From: an uncultured Eubacteriales bacterium
GTDB lineage: Bacteria; Bacillota; Clostridia; Oscillospirales; Oscillospiraceae
Length of the DNA stretch: 18,040 nt
Direction: 5' to 3'
NCBI GenBank assembly: GCA_900544945.1
Contig: UQXG01000032.1
Location: forward strand, 1 to 18,040
The notes beneath the pieces are model-generated. The model ran no database searches and was not told the DNA's origin. It saw nothing but the letters and a program-made list of their open reading frames with translations. The translations under genes were made by a program, and so were the position numbers. This document shows positions 1-11,700 of the stretch, piece by piece (position 1 is the first letter of the stretch; every line of letters begins with the position of its first letter).

Positions 1-111
1 ATTTTCCAAACCTTGCCTGAGAACAAAATCTCTCGCTCCCAGCTCTTGCCGATTTCATCAGAGCTTCCCAAACACATTCCGAAGAAACGTAACCGAAAGG
101 GGGCAGCCGGA

Positions 112-1038
112 ATGGCAAAAAAAAATAACCGCTTTTCCGGCATGTCCCGGGCGGAACTGGAAAAGGAAGCCAGAAAGCAGATTGTCCACAGCGGACTGCT
201 TGCCCTGGCGGCGCTGATCGTCATTGCCGTGGCCTGTTACGCCTGGTTTTGCAGCGCGGGGGCGGTAACGGCTCAGGGCATGGCGGTTCGGCTGAGCGGC
301 TATGGCTTTGATCTGGCCAGCGCCGGAGACCTGCCCAATCTGGAGGTGGGTATGCCGGAGGATTATACCGACCCCACCGGCGAGGCCTACGGCTCCCAGG
401 ATATCCCCAAGGTCAAATGGAAGTGGACCGCCGGTCGGCATCAGGTGATCCAGTGGCAGATGACGGACGAAAGCAATTTTGACAACATGTCCGGCACCGC
501 CGAATCCGAGGGTCTGCGGCCAGGAGCCTCCGGGAAGCTCCAATTCTATGTGATTCCCCGAGAGCCGGGCTCTCTGAAAATCGCCTTTACCCTGGAGGTC
601 AATCCCTACGACTATGACGCAAAGCGCGACAGAATGGTAAAGATGGACATGGGGGACGACAAAGCCCGGAAGGCCCGGGATTTGCTCCACGGCCACCTGC
701 TCTTCGCCTTCTCTTATAACGGTACCGAGACCCTGGTAAATCTGATTCAGGCGGAGCCTTGCACCCTGGACTTCGGCGAGATCGGAGCCGAACAGATGGA
801 TGTGCCCATCCCGGTCACCGTGCACTGGTTCTGGCCTCTGACCTGGGAGAAAGCCGCCCAGAACGCGTCGATTCTGGCTCTGGCCCAGGCCAATCCGGGC
901 TGCTTCTTCGAGACGGTGCCCGAGGCCGGACTGAACGCGGATTTACAGACCCTGAACGAGCAGTACAACAGCGCGGATGAATACATCGGAAAATATGTAT
1001 TTGCGGTATCCCTGAAAATGATTGGAAAACGAGCCTAA
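112..1038 (+). CDS. Membrane-anchored/secreted protein with SipW-like signal (TasA-like, 308 aa)
   Basis: I place the start at the ATG at 112 because a purine-rich ribosome site (GAAAGGGGG, 95-103) precedes it. The frame is open to the left edge of the window, so a longer form cannot be excluded. Seen: a basic N-terminus of about 27 residues, then a hydrophobic helix at about residues 28-46 that ends in ACYAWFCSAG and is followed by VTAQGMAVRL. The rest is a soluble, beta-rich-looking domain with a Tyr-Asp-rich middle. Near the C-terminus are VTVHWFWPLTWE and YNSADEYIGKYVFAVSL. Known: SipW-dependent substrates such as TasA carry a G-T-x-A-Y-F-like motif after the hydrophobic core. From memory, many clostridial relatives have a W-x-WP...N-x-A-D-x-x-IG signature late in the protein. 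Inferred: an exported structural subunit or minor component of a surface fibre. It is the first gene of a tight cluster, and its TAA stop is part of the SD of the next gene. The exact function is unrecognised. Confidence 0.82.
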   Translation: MAKKNNRFSGMSRAELEKEARKQIVHSGLLALAALIVIAVACYAWFCSAGAVTAQGMAVRLSGYGFDLASAGDLPNLEVGMPEDYTDPTGEAYGSQDIPKVKWKWTAGRHQVIQWQMTDESNFDNMSGTAESEGLRPGASGKLQFYVIPREPGSLKIAFTLEVNPYDYDAKRDRMVKMDMGDDKARKARDLLHGHLLFAFSYNGTETLVNLIQAEPCTLDFGEIGAEQMDVPIPVTVHWFWPLTWEKAAQNASILALAQANPGCFFETVPEAGLNADLQTLNEQYNSADEYIGKYVFAVSLKMIGKRA

Positions 1039-1050
1039 GGAGGTGTGCGC

Positions 1051-1731
1051 ATGGATCACGGAGAGGGCGAGGAAAAGAGCGTCCGCTGGCAGAAGCGGCA
1101 GCTGGTGCTGGCACTGGTGATGGCAACCGTCGTGGCTGTGATTATGGGCACCCTGGCCTGGCTGAATTATGAGCGGGGTCTGATCACCATGGCCAGAATG
1201 CAGATGCCCATCCTCTATCTGCGGGATGAGGCGGGCAGCGACATTTCCCGGATCGATCTGGGAAGCCTGGATATGGGCTCCACCGCCCCCACCTTGCGGG
1301 TGTTCGGCGTGTACGCCACTGCCGATACGGAGTATATGCTCCAGCTTTCTCACACCACCAATCTGCCCCTGAGCTACAAGATCTACCATGCCAGTCAGAG
1401 CGTTCTGGACGGCCTGACCGGAAAGGTGGATAAATTCTACTATGACGACCAAAACCCCATTTCGGGCAGAGAGCTGACGGATACCCACGCCATTACCTTC
1501 GGCAGCTATGATCGGGTTCAGTACAACGCCGAGCCGGTTTACTGGCAGGCGGACGATGCCCGGGAAATCAAGCGGGGGCAGACCCAGTACTATGTGCTGG
1601 AGGTCAACTGGGAGCAGTCTGCCCTGTCGGACGCGGTGAAGCGGAGCCTCTATAAGGAGACGGAAATGATCTACGTTACGGTTGCGACGATTCTGGAGGC
1701 CGGTACCGAAACCACGGGAGGCGGCGCGTAA
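1051..1731 (+). CDS. Membrane-anchored/secreted hypothetical protein with SipW-like signal (226 aa)
   Basis: I chose the ATG at 1051 because a perfect AAGGAGG (1037-1043) lies 7 nt upstream. The SD overlaps the stop of the preceding gene, which suggests translational coupling. An in-frame GTG at 1045 is too close to the SD to be used. Seen: a charged N-terminus, then one hydrophobic helix (about residues 18-37) ending in IMGTLAWLNYERG, which matches the G-T-x-A-(Y/W)-(F/L) pattern of SipW-type signals. The remaining 180 or so residues are hydrophilic, with a YATADTEYMLQLSHTTNLPLS segment suggestive of a beta-sandwich, and no cysteine or catalytic motif stands out. Inferred: a second extracellular partner of the same surface structure. 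I do not recognise the family. A plain single-pass membrane protein facing outward is the alternative. Confidence 0.82.
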   Translation: MDHGEGEEKSVRWQKRQLVLALVMATVVAVIMGTLAWLNYERGLITMARMQMPILYLRDEAGSDISRIDLGSLDMGSTAPTLRVFGVYATADTEYMLQLSHTTNLPLSYKIYHASQSVLDGLTGKVDKFYYDDQNPISGRELTDTHAITFGSYDRVQYNAEPVYWQADDAREIKRGQTQYYVLEVNWEQSALSDAVKRSLYKETEMIYVTVATILEAGTETTGGGA

Positions 1732-2670
1732 ATGAAGGGGAAGAAGAAATATCTCTGGGCACTTTGGCTGGTAATTTTATGTGCCCTGCTGATGATTACG
1801 GGAACCTACGCCGCCTATATCAGCATCCGCAACGCCAAAAGCGTCGCCGTGGCGAAAACCGCCACCTCGGAAATCCGCTTTTCCTCCAACTATCTGTATC
1901 TGCGGGAGCGCAGCGACAGCCTGATGCCGCTGAAGATGATTTCCGTCAGCGGCCAGGGCGACGTGTCCGCCGCTGTGACCGTGTGCAACTACCCCCAGAG
2001 CGACCTGAAAAAGGTTCACGAAGAGGACATCACCTATACCCTCTATGCCCAGCTGCGGGATACCGCCGGAGAAGCGCTCACCGGCGATGCTCTGACCCAG
2101 GCGGTGGCGGCATTGCAGATCAACGGCCAGACCTTCGCCGCGGACGGCAGTCTGTCCCTGACCGGCCAGATCCTGCCCGGCGGCAAAGCCTCCCAGAATG
2201 TCTACGCCGTGACCTGCGCCAAGGAGAATCTCGCCTTGCTCAGCACCCTGACCGTGGAGATGCGGGCGGAGCCGGACAGCTGCCCGAACTGTGCCATAGG
2301 CAGCCATTTGCTGAAGGCCAGACTGTGGCTTTCCGCCTCCGGAAATGAGGACGGAAGCTGGAGCGGCCAGTTCCAGGACGACCGGAAGGGCAATCCCGAT
2401 TCCAAGAAGCTGGACGGCTTTAACTATGAGATTTACGGTACTGCCCAGGCCACCATGGTTCTGTCCTGGAATCCGGAGAAGGTGAGCCTGAGCGCCTGGT
2501 CTCGGGACGAGCTGCCGGTGGCAAGTGCCACTGATTCCAGCCTGACCCTGAGCCTGGGCGGCGAGGGAAACCCCACCAGCTACCGGCTCCAATTTTACCG
2601 TGTGAACGGAATCCCGGAGAACGAAACCTGGGAGGACGTTCTGAAATACGTCACTTTCCGGCCTGCCTGA
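1732..2670 (+). CDS. Membrane-anchored/secreted hypothetical protein with SipW-like signal (312 aa)
   Basis: The ATG directly abuts the TAA of the previous gene (1729-1731). A GGGAGGCGG stretch (1716-1724) inside that gene's end serves as ribosome site, so the two are probably coupled. Seen: MKGKKKY, a hydrophobic helix at about residues 8-22, then MITGTYAAYISIRNAKSVAV. This is a close match to the G-T-Y-A-x-(Y/F) motif of SipW-dependent exported proteins. The following region (VAKTATSEIRFSSNYLYLRE) also resembles the start of the mature part in that class. The body is Ser/Thr/Asp-rich and beta-like, with a single SCPNC pair around residue 185. No enzyme motif is visible. Inferred: the third small extracellular partner, acting with its neighbours and possibly with the giant repeat protein 100 bp downstream. 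The function is unrecognised. Confidence 0.83.
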   Translation: MKGKKKYLWALWLVILCALLMITGTYAAYISIRNAKSVAVAKTATSEIRFSSNYLYLRERSDSLMPLKMISVSGQGDVSAAVTVCNYPQSDLKKVHEEDITYTLYAQLRDTAGEALTGDALTQAVAALQINGQTFAADGSLSLTGQILPGGKASQNVYAVTCAKENLALLSTLTVEMRAEPDSCPNCAIGSHLLKARLWLSASGNEDGSWSGQFQDDRKGNPDSKKLDGFNYEIYGTAQATMVLSWNPEKVSLSAWSRDELPVASATDSSLTLSLGGEGNPTSYRLQFYRVNGIPENETWEDVLKYVTFRPA

Positions 2671-2693
2671 TACTATTTCCTGATTAAAATCTT
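2670..2693 (+). repeat. Dispersed 24-bp repeat, copy 1
   Basis: The 24 bases here are identical to 17986-18009, 15.3 kb away. The core is TTCCTGATTAAAATC preceded by ATACTAT. In both places the motif starts within or soon after the end of a coding region and forms the left arm of an AT-rich hairpin. Confidence 0.75.
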
Positions 2694-2714
2694 TTCTAAA
2701 GATTTTAATTGGAG
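2679..2714 (+). other. AT-rich hairpin in the gap before the giant gene
   Basis: ATTAAAATC (2683-2691) and GATTTTAAT (2701-2709) are a perfect 9-bp inverted repeat around a 9-nt loop. Outside it, TCC (2678-2680) and GGA (2711-2713) can pair across a small bulge. The stem is AT-rich and has no following T-run, so it is not a textbook intrinsic terminator. It could be a weak terminator or attenuator, an mRNA-processing or stabilising hairpin between the three small genes and the giant gene, or simply a repeat-element remnant. I see no convincing -35/-10 pair between it and the next start. Confidence 0.6.
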
Positions 2715-2770
2715 TTCAGTATGAGGCAGCGCTGTTCCAAAACGCATTTTCCAGAAAGGAACGCAAGACA

Positions 2771-5700
2771 ATGGACAGAAGAATCAGACTGACTGCGCTG
2801 ATGTTGGCGGCAAGTCTGCTTTTGAATATGGTTGTGCTGCCGGTTCACGGGCAGGAGGATACTGCGCCTTCTTCTGCCCAGGTGAGCCAGGAAAATGAGC
2901 CTACGGAAGTACCCACCGAAACGGTTCCGGCTCCTCCCCAGACCACGGTGCCTTCGACCACTATGGAGACGCAGGCATCGACGGTTCCGGAAGAAACCAC
3001 CCAGGCGGCGGAGACGACCGAAACCACAGCCCAGACAGAGCCTACCCAGGCCACCACCGAGCCTGAGGAAACGGAGCCTGACCTGTCGCTGTTTGCGGAG
3101 CCGGAGATTCCCGAAAAAAACGGCAACACCTATCGAATCAACTCCCTTGCCCAGTTGGTGGGTCTTTCTACGCTGCCCGCTTCCGACTACGCAGACAGCA
3201 ATATTGAGATTGTATTCAAGTCCGGCGACGTGTCCTCCGTAGCGGATCAGTTTCTGGGTCTGGGCAGCAGCAGTGCCCCCTTTGCCGGGAACCTGATTTT
3301 CAACGGCGACGCGGAAGCCAGCCTTACCCTGGCCCGGCCTCTTTTCAACTATCTTTCTTCCCAGGCTACCTGCACGGTGAATAACTCCGCAAACGGCGGC
3401 TATTTGCAGCTGACCGACAACAACGCGGAGGGGGCTCTCCTTGCCAAGGTGTTGACGGGTGGGGGAACGGGCTCGGAGTGGAAGATTTCCGTTTACAATT
3501 CCCGGGCAGAGGATGTTCAGCCCTACAGCGTTCCCATTATCGGCGCCATGGAAGCCGGAAGCGCCATGACGCTGTCCGTGAAGGACGGCTACTGGTATCC
3601 GGTGCAGGCCGAAAACGCAGGTCTGCTCTGCGGCAGCATGGGGGAAAACGCGCAGCTGACTTTAGAGCACTACGAGCAAATCACGGCGAAGGAAACGGAG
3701 TATTTTGTCATGGCCACCTCCGGCGCGGCCGGCGGCCTGGTAGGCAAAATGGGCAAGGGCGCGGCTCTGACCGTAAAGCCCGACCTGAGTTTCCCGGAGA
3801 AAACCATCCAGGCCGCCGGGGGAGCCGGTGACCTGGTAGGCGAAATGGGCGACAATGCCACCCTGACGGTTTTTGGCAGCCTGACCAGCGCCGGCAAAAT
3901 CGATGCCGGCGGCACCGGCGGCAGTCTGGTAGGTCAGATGGGGAAAAATGCCCAGGTGACGGTGACAGGCAACCTGGCTCTGAATGTCACCGAGGTAACA
4001 GCCGGCGGCAGCGCAGGCGGCCTGGTGGGCCGGATGGCAGAGGGCTCTGCCCTTTCCCTGCCCGAAACCGAAGAGCTCACCGTCCAAACGAATCTGAGCG
4101 GCAGCAACGCAGGCGGCCTGGTGGGCGAAATGAAGGACGGAGCCCGGCTTTCCGGCCTGTCCGGAACCGCCAAGGTCACGGTTAGCGGTACCGTTACGGC
4201 CACCCAGAACGCGGGCGGCCTGGTCGGCCTCGGGGAAAACCTGGTTCTGGACGGCGGTATGCCGGAGGTGACTGCCACGAAAATTACCGGCAGCTCCACG
4301 GCGGGCGGCCTGATTGGCAGCTATACCTACTCCAAAACCGGGGACTACTACAACGGCAGCACCGACTACCCCAGCGTAAACGTGAACCTGTCCGACAGCA
4401 ACGGAAATGTGGGCGGTCTGTACGGCTATGTGAAAAACACCGTCGGGGATTTCTTCCTGAAGGGGGAGAAGACCGTCACCGTCACCGCCGCCAAGGGCAG
4501 CAGCCTGGGCGGCCTGATGGGCAGATACGAGGCAAATTCCCTGACGGCGCAGTCTCTGACTGTGAATACCGGGGAAGTTTCCCTCTCCGGAAACGGAAAT
4601 GATTCCTACGGCGGCCTCATCGGCAGCGTACATGGCAACAACGGTGCCTACATGGAAGTTCAGAAGGCCGCACCCACCTGCACCGCAAACAACAATGCGG
4701 CGAACAACGTAGGCGGCCTCATCGGCAAGCTGGACGGCGGCGGCCATATGCTGCGGCTGTCAGGCGTGAGGGCCTCCGGCCTTCCCGGAAACAGTGCCAG
4801 CGGTGGCCTGGTGGGCTACATGCAAAAGGGTGTGCTGTACCTGGGCGAGAACATTACCATTACTCAGCCCGGCTCCGGCGGCAAAAACGGTTGGGTGCTG
4901 GGCGACCGGGACAACACCCTGGTTTACACCGACCAGAGCTGGAACCCCAAGAAGGGCACCACCAACGACATCGGCGGCTGGGGTCAGGTGGTTCGCTCCG
5001 ACAATCTGCCCGGCGTGCTGACCTATGACCATGCCCTGCACACCGTCACGGTGGCAGCTCCCAACGGCTCTGAGGGCACCTACACGGTGGGCAGAGCCGC
5101 CGAATTTGCGGCGCTTGCCCTGCGCTATCAGCTGAATGAAACCAACTCCCTGAAATTGGATGGGGGCGACATCCAGAACGGTGCGGCCCAGACCGTTAAC
5201 CTGACCGCGGATGTGAATGATCTGGAGAATATCGGCATTACCGGCTTCCAGCGGGATGTGAATCATGCCGAGAAAATCAGCGTCACGCTGAACGGCAACG
5301 GTCACACCGTCACCCTGCCGGATATCCCGGTCTACACCGGCGGCACGAACCACGACCGCCAGGGCCTCTTTACAAAGACCACGAATCTCACCGCCTCCAA
5401 TCTTACCCTGAAGGGCAGTATCACTGCCCATGCGGACGCTGCCCTGTACATCGGCGCATTGTGCGCCGAAACCGAGGGCAGGGCTGCCCTGACCCAGGTC
5501 ACCGGCGGTGCGACTACGCTGCTGGACGCAACGGAGGCGCAGACCAACAACCTTTGGGGATGCAGGGTTTCGGGACTGCTCGCCACCGCCAAGGAGGCAG
5601 ACTTCACCGACTGCCGGTGGACGGGGAAAATAATCGATTCCACCAAATCCCAGTGTTATCTGGGCGGCTTCTGCGCAAGATGCGAAGGCGAAGCCAAAAT

Positions 5701-8700
5701 CACGGCAACAAACTGCACCCTTTCCGGCACCATCGACAAGGCGGACGCAGGCTGGTCGGACGCCGCGGTGGGCGGCCTGGTTGCTTCCATGGGAGGCTAT
5801 AACCAGACCATGACCATCAACGGCCTTACCGTAGACGGCCTGAAAATCACCACCGGCTCCAACTCCGCCAGCGGCGGCTTGCTGGGCTACGAATGGCCCA
5901 ACACCACGGCCACCATCACCGGGGTTTCCGTGAAAAACAGCGCTCTGAACGCGGGAACCAACGCCCGGTTCGGCGGTCTGGTCTATACCGGCTCCGGCTA
6001 TTGGCGGGTGGAGAAGGGCACGGCGGCGGAGCCCTACGGCATTCACTTTGTCAGCGGCAATGCCTTCACCGGCAAATCCGAGCAGAGCGCCCCCAGCGGT
6101 CTGATTGTGGCCAAGGGCGAAAAGAACGGAAACACCGCTCTGTACCTGGAAATCCGGGAGGACGCTTACAAGGCCGAGGGCACTGCCGTGGATATTGGCG
6201 GCTCCCAGTATTTTGACGAAATTGTGGGCAGCAACCAGTCCGCAAACAACAACGGCATTGTGTCCATTGCCCTTCCCGGCCATGCCCTCATCGATAGAAC
6301 CGGCTGCAATACCTATCAGTCTCAGCTGGGGAGAACCTGGGTCAACGGAAAGACCCGGTACTACTATAATCTGGATGCCTACCGGGACGCGCTGGGTGTC
6401 AACGCCGAAACCGGGGTCATCGGCGACAGCCCCAATCTGGGTACCGTGGACACCGCGCCTAAGCTGATGCTTTGGAATGCCTACCACGACAGCGAAAACG
6501 GCCTGCGCAAGTATTTTTCCGCACAGACCGGGGGCTTTGTGATTTCCAAGGAGATCGACCTGGGCGGCTATTCCTTCTACCCCACTCCGTTTATCAACGA
6601 TACCACCATCCAAAACGCGTCCATTACCTTCGATTATGATACCATGAACAACCTCGAAACGGGCGCAAAGAATAAGCCGTTGGGGCAATCCAACAGCCAG
6701 CACTATCAGATGCACACCGGTATTTTTAGTGGCGGCAAGGCGACGGATAAAGACCAGAATCTGAACGTAGACGGACTGAAACTGTCCGGCACTGTGGGAC
6801 GCAGTGCCACCGGCACGGGAGCTCTGTGCTGCGGGCCATTCTCTGGAAGTTCCATCTATGCCCGGATGAATCTGACAATCCAGAATGTGGATCTGGCGGG
6901 AATCCGGGTCAGCTCCGGTTCGGCGGAAAAGCCCCTGCTGATTTACAGCCTGGGCAGCTACAGTACCCTGGACATGAACGGCGTGGAAACCTCCACCGGC
7001 TACGAGGATCTGAACACCGACAAATATGCCGCCAGCAGTCTCATCGGCAGGGTGGGCGGCAATACCGGCAAGGAAATCCGGCTGACCTTCAAGAAGATGT
7101 GCCTGGATGGCCGCCCCGGACGGGACAACGCCGTGCAGTATGGCACGACCGGCTGCATTTTCAGCCGGGCTCTGTTCCTGGAGTCCTTTGACTATGTGGA
7201 GGCCTCCAGCGGCGTCTATCATTTTACCGAGGCGGAGAAGAATGCCTGCACATTGGGGCGGGAGCTTTCCAATGCGAAGAGCGGCCCGGTCTCCGGCCGG
7301 AACAACGATGAGCAGCGTTGGTACTACGGCGGAAAGCTGGAAGACAAACTGGTCAGCGGCAGTGCCGACGGCTGGAACAGCTTCTATGAGAATTACACAC
7401 GTTATGTCAACCAGCCGGAAAATCTGACCGTTGGCAGCACCCAGCACGAGCTGGATGTGAACCTGAACACCGCCGGACTGGAGATTGGCTGCGGAACCCG
7501 GACGGATCCTTATATCCTCACCGAGTTCAGCCAGCTGAAAACTCTGAATCTGGTGCTCCGGGACGGCGCCGCCGAGAACTGGCCGGTGAATCTGGACCCC
7601 GAGGTGCTGGCAAACGTCCAAAAGAAGCAGTCCTTCGCGGATACGGACGAGCACACCCGGAACAATGTGAACGGCGGACATGTAAGCTATACCTATTCGC
7701 CGGATTCCGGCAAATGGGTAGGCGAGAACGGAACCAGCGTGGAACCGGCAGTTATGCGGCTCTATCTGCAAAATGCCCACTACCAGCTGGAAAAGGACAT
7801 TACCGCCGACAACAGCTGGGACGGCCTGGGTCATGCGGACTCCACCGGCCAGACCGGCAGTCAGATCATCGCCTTCGGCGGCGAGATTGACGGCGGAGGT
7901 CACACCTTCACCATCCCGGGCAGCACAGCCAGCCAGTTTGGCGGCCTGGTCAAGTACAGCATGGGCTGCGTGGTTCGCAACATCAAGATCGAATATACCG
8001 GAAGTATTTCCCTGAGCTGCAACGAGCCGCCCAGCAGCGAAATCAGCCCTGCCTTCTTTGGCGGCGTAGTGGGCTATGCCTTTGGCGGCGACACCATTTT
8101 GGACAGCGTTTCGGTTTCCATTGCGAACCAGCCGGAGACCAAGGGCAGCCATTCCTATCTGGCGGCGGTGGGCGGCTATGTGGGACTTGTGGGCGGCGCT
8201 TTCAGCGGAACCAGCCACGGCGGCAAGAACAAGTATGGCGGCGGCGTGGTGTTCCGGGGACAAATCGGCTCCGGCCTGAGCGGCGGGAAGGCCGAAGAAA
8301 CCAGTGGTCAGTTCTACTACAATCCCTATGTGGGACGGGTGCTGGACGGCTATGTGCTGGGAGACGGCGTTTCCCTGGAAAATACGAATAAGAATTACGA
8401 AATTCCCAATATTTCCTCCGCAGCTGCCGTGGATTCCCACCTGGCGATTTCTCGGTCGGGCAACAATGTCATCGCTACGGTGAAGGACGCACAGGGGTTG
8501 TGGCTGCTTTCTGCCATTGCCAACAGCGGTGCCGCGGCGATGAACGGCTACGAGGCCTACAGCTTCAGCCGCCCCAGAATCGGAAGCTATGCCATGACTG
8601 GCACCGCCGCCCGGAAGGACGACACCTGCCTTGGCGGGGTCAGCCTGACAGCGAAGACTGCATCTCAGTGCTATCTGAGCAAATATGTGTCCGGGGATTT

Positions 8701-11700
8701 CAGCACGCTGGCTACCCTGGGACGTCTGCTTACCGTCCGGTTCACGGCGGACTGTGACATGACGGGTTACGGCAACGGCTTCCGGGGAATCGGCGGCAGC
8801 TATGTGTGCATCAGCGTCGGCACACCGGCCGACTATACCCGCCAGCTGCATCTTCAGGGAGCGGACGGAAAAAAATCCGACGGCAATCGGGCGGTCATTA
8901 CCCTGAACCAGCAGCGCAACGAGTATGTGACGGAGAAGAACAAATGGACGGTCAGCGGCTCCGGCCTGTTCCTGGCGGTGCGCAATGCCGCCCAATCCAC
9001 CTTCTCCAACCTGATTCTCTCCGGAAAGACCGGAATCACCTACTTTGACGGCAATGGCAACCCCTGCCAGGCAGGCAATATCCTGGATAACAGCGGCACC
9101 CTGTGGGATCAGCCGAAACGGGCCAATATGGCGGCGGCGGGTATGCTCATCAGCAGCTTCTGCGCCTACCGAACCAACGCCGTTATCCTCAATGGGGTTA
9201 CGCTGCAAAATGCCAGCGTCAACGCTGACTCCCTGGGCTGCACCACCGCGGGAGGCTTCATTGGCATGATCGGGTTTAATACCCAGTTCAAAAACGAAGC
9301 CAGGTTTATCGACTGCACCTATGAGAATCTGACCGTTCGTGCGCTGATTATGGCCGGCGGCTTCGCGGGCTACTCCGCGGCGACAAAGGTAACTGTCAGC
9401 AATACCCAGGCTGTGGAGCTGACAGACGGCGATATCCGGGCGACAGCCCCCTTCTGCATGATCGTGGAGAACACCAGACGTCAGGATGTGGGAGGACTCT
9501 TCGGCCATATCCATCGCTATGACGACAGCACCGGCACGTTGGAAATCAACCCGGCGGAAAGCGATGCCGTTATGACCATCCGGAATCTGAAGGTAACGGG
9601 CACCGTCACCGGGACGAATGACACCACCGTAGGCGGTCTGGTGGGCTACGAGAACGTTGCCAAGCGTCAGACCGTAACCGTCAAGGGCGTCCACCTGGAA
9701 GGAAAGGTGGAGCTGATCGGCGCGGAAAACACAAACGCGAGGGCCGACGTAGGCGGCCTGTTTGGTTTCCTCAGCGATGCCAAAACCACCGCTTGGCGGG
9801 GAACCAGTGACGCGGTCTACCACCTTTCCGTTTCGGATGTGACCATCGGCGGGGAATCGGGCTCCGCTGTCCGGATGGCAAATGGCAGACAGCTGGGCGG
9901 CCTGATCGGCGTGATGAAGAACCCGGGAGGACAGATGACCATCGATCGGGTCAGCGTCGGCTCCGAGAGCGGCACCGCTCAGATTCTTGCGGGCGGCGGC
10001 AGTGGCGACTGTATTACCGGCGGCTTGCTGGGTGTGGTCTGCCTGTATCCCAGCATGACCCTTAGCAATATCCGTCTGAACCATACGGCAATCATCGGAA
10101 AGAGAGCCTCCGGCGGCGCGGTGGGTCAGGTGGAAAACCAGAGCAACAACAAGAACTATGCGCCGAAGGTTCAGATGAACAATCTGGCCATTGAAAACTC
10201 CGATATTGCCGCCTGCAATTCCCGAAGCAGCGTAGGCGGCCTGTATGGCTACCTGAGCGGATGCACTGCCAACCTGACGGGTACGAATATTCTGCTGAAG
10301 GACAACCGGATCGGCTATCTGCTGAACGACAGACAAAACGGCTATCGGGGGAATGTGCCCAACGAATGGACGGGGACGCTTCCCATCGGCCTGGTCAATG
10401 GAAAGAGCGAAAACACCGGTATCTTCGGCGGACAGAGAAGCCCTAATGGCGGCTACAGCTATACGCTGAAATTCACCGGCGTCAGCCTGGTGCAAGCGAA
10501 AAACACCGTGCCCACCCAGGACTTTGGAACGGCTCTGAGCACCGGGGATTACCTGGTTCGTTCGGATTATACCGGCGTCCAGGAGGAAACCACCCTGAGC
10601 GCATACCCCCATGTGACCACCAATCCGATTAGCCCTCTGACGGCGCTTCTGGGTCAAAACGTCACCGGCGACGGCGCCTGCTTTGACGGCGCGACCCCCA
10701 TCGGCGAGAAAATCCGTTTTGACAGCAGCGGCACGGAAAACCGGAACCTGACCCACACGGCGGTGGAGGAGGCCCGGGAATACCTGACGGATACCGAAAC
10801 CAATCGGCCTTCGGATATGGCCTATTTCGGCAGCTTCACCGGCGACGGCGACAACGGCGATTACACCGGCAGCAATTTCCCGGTGTTCGTCATCAGCACC
10901 ACCAGTACGGACGAGGCCAACCGGGCGCTCTACAGTGCCCTGTCGCTACTGACCAACCGGGTAATGTACGGCAAGACCATCACCAATGATCTGGATCCGG
11001 CACCTCCGGCGGACATGAAACTGTCCCTGACCAATTACGTCTACAGCGGCGGCCAGTGGCAGGAGACCCAGGAGGACGGCAGCTTTACCCTGAATGAAAC
11101 CACCAAACGGATTCGGCTCAACGGCCAGTACGACAACCAGAGAGCCAGGTTTACCCTGCTGAGGGCGGATTTCGCCAACCCGGCGGATGCAAACGAGACG
11201 GTATACACCCTGTATCTGCCAATTCTAGTGAAAAAGGTCTTCAACTTCCGGTTCTGGGCTTCGGCGCTGACCGGCACCAGCTACATTCAGAGCAATTATG
11301 ACGATCTGAACCGGCTGGCCATTGCCTCGGACAACGAGAAGGTCACGGCTCTTCTGGGCTTCGACTACACCCGCACCCGGGAGGAATGGCAGAAGGCGGT
11401 GAACGACGGCGAGAACCTGCTGTGGAACTTCCTGAAGCAGCTCCGGCTGAACGTCAGACTGCCGGATAATACTCGGCTGGTGCTGGTTGACCGGAACAAT
11501 CAGGATAAAGCCTGGTACGCAACCGCTTCCCAGGCACTTCAGCAGGTAGACAGCTACTACGAGCTGAAATTTACTTCCTTCCAGGATCAGGCGGGGACCA
11601 ATTGGACTCCAGTGACGCTGAGCCAGCTTTTGACCCTGACGGCCAGGACACTGACGGAGGCCGAAAAGGCGGACGAAACCCTGACGGACAAGTTCGTGAT

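Noticed and set aside
13..111. TTG start giving a 341-aa form of the first gene
   Set aside because: There is no SD before the TTG, whereas the ATG at 112 has one and gives a normal signal-type N-terminus. Window truncation means it cannot be fully excluded.
4760..10756. Open reading frame of 1998 codons antisense to the giant gene
   Set aside because: It lacks recognisable domains and lies wholly opposite a protein with a signal peptide and clear GLUG modules. Its Gly/Ala/Val/His-rich translation is what the complementary strand of GC-rich, biased codons gives.
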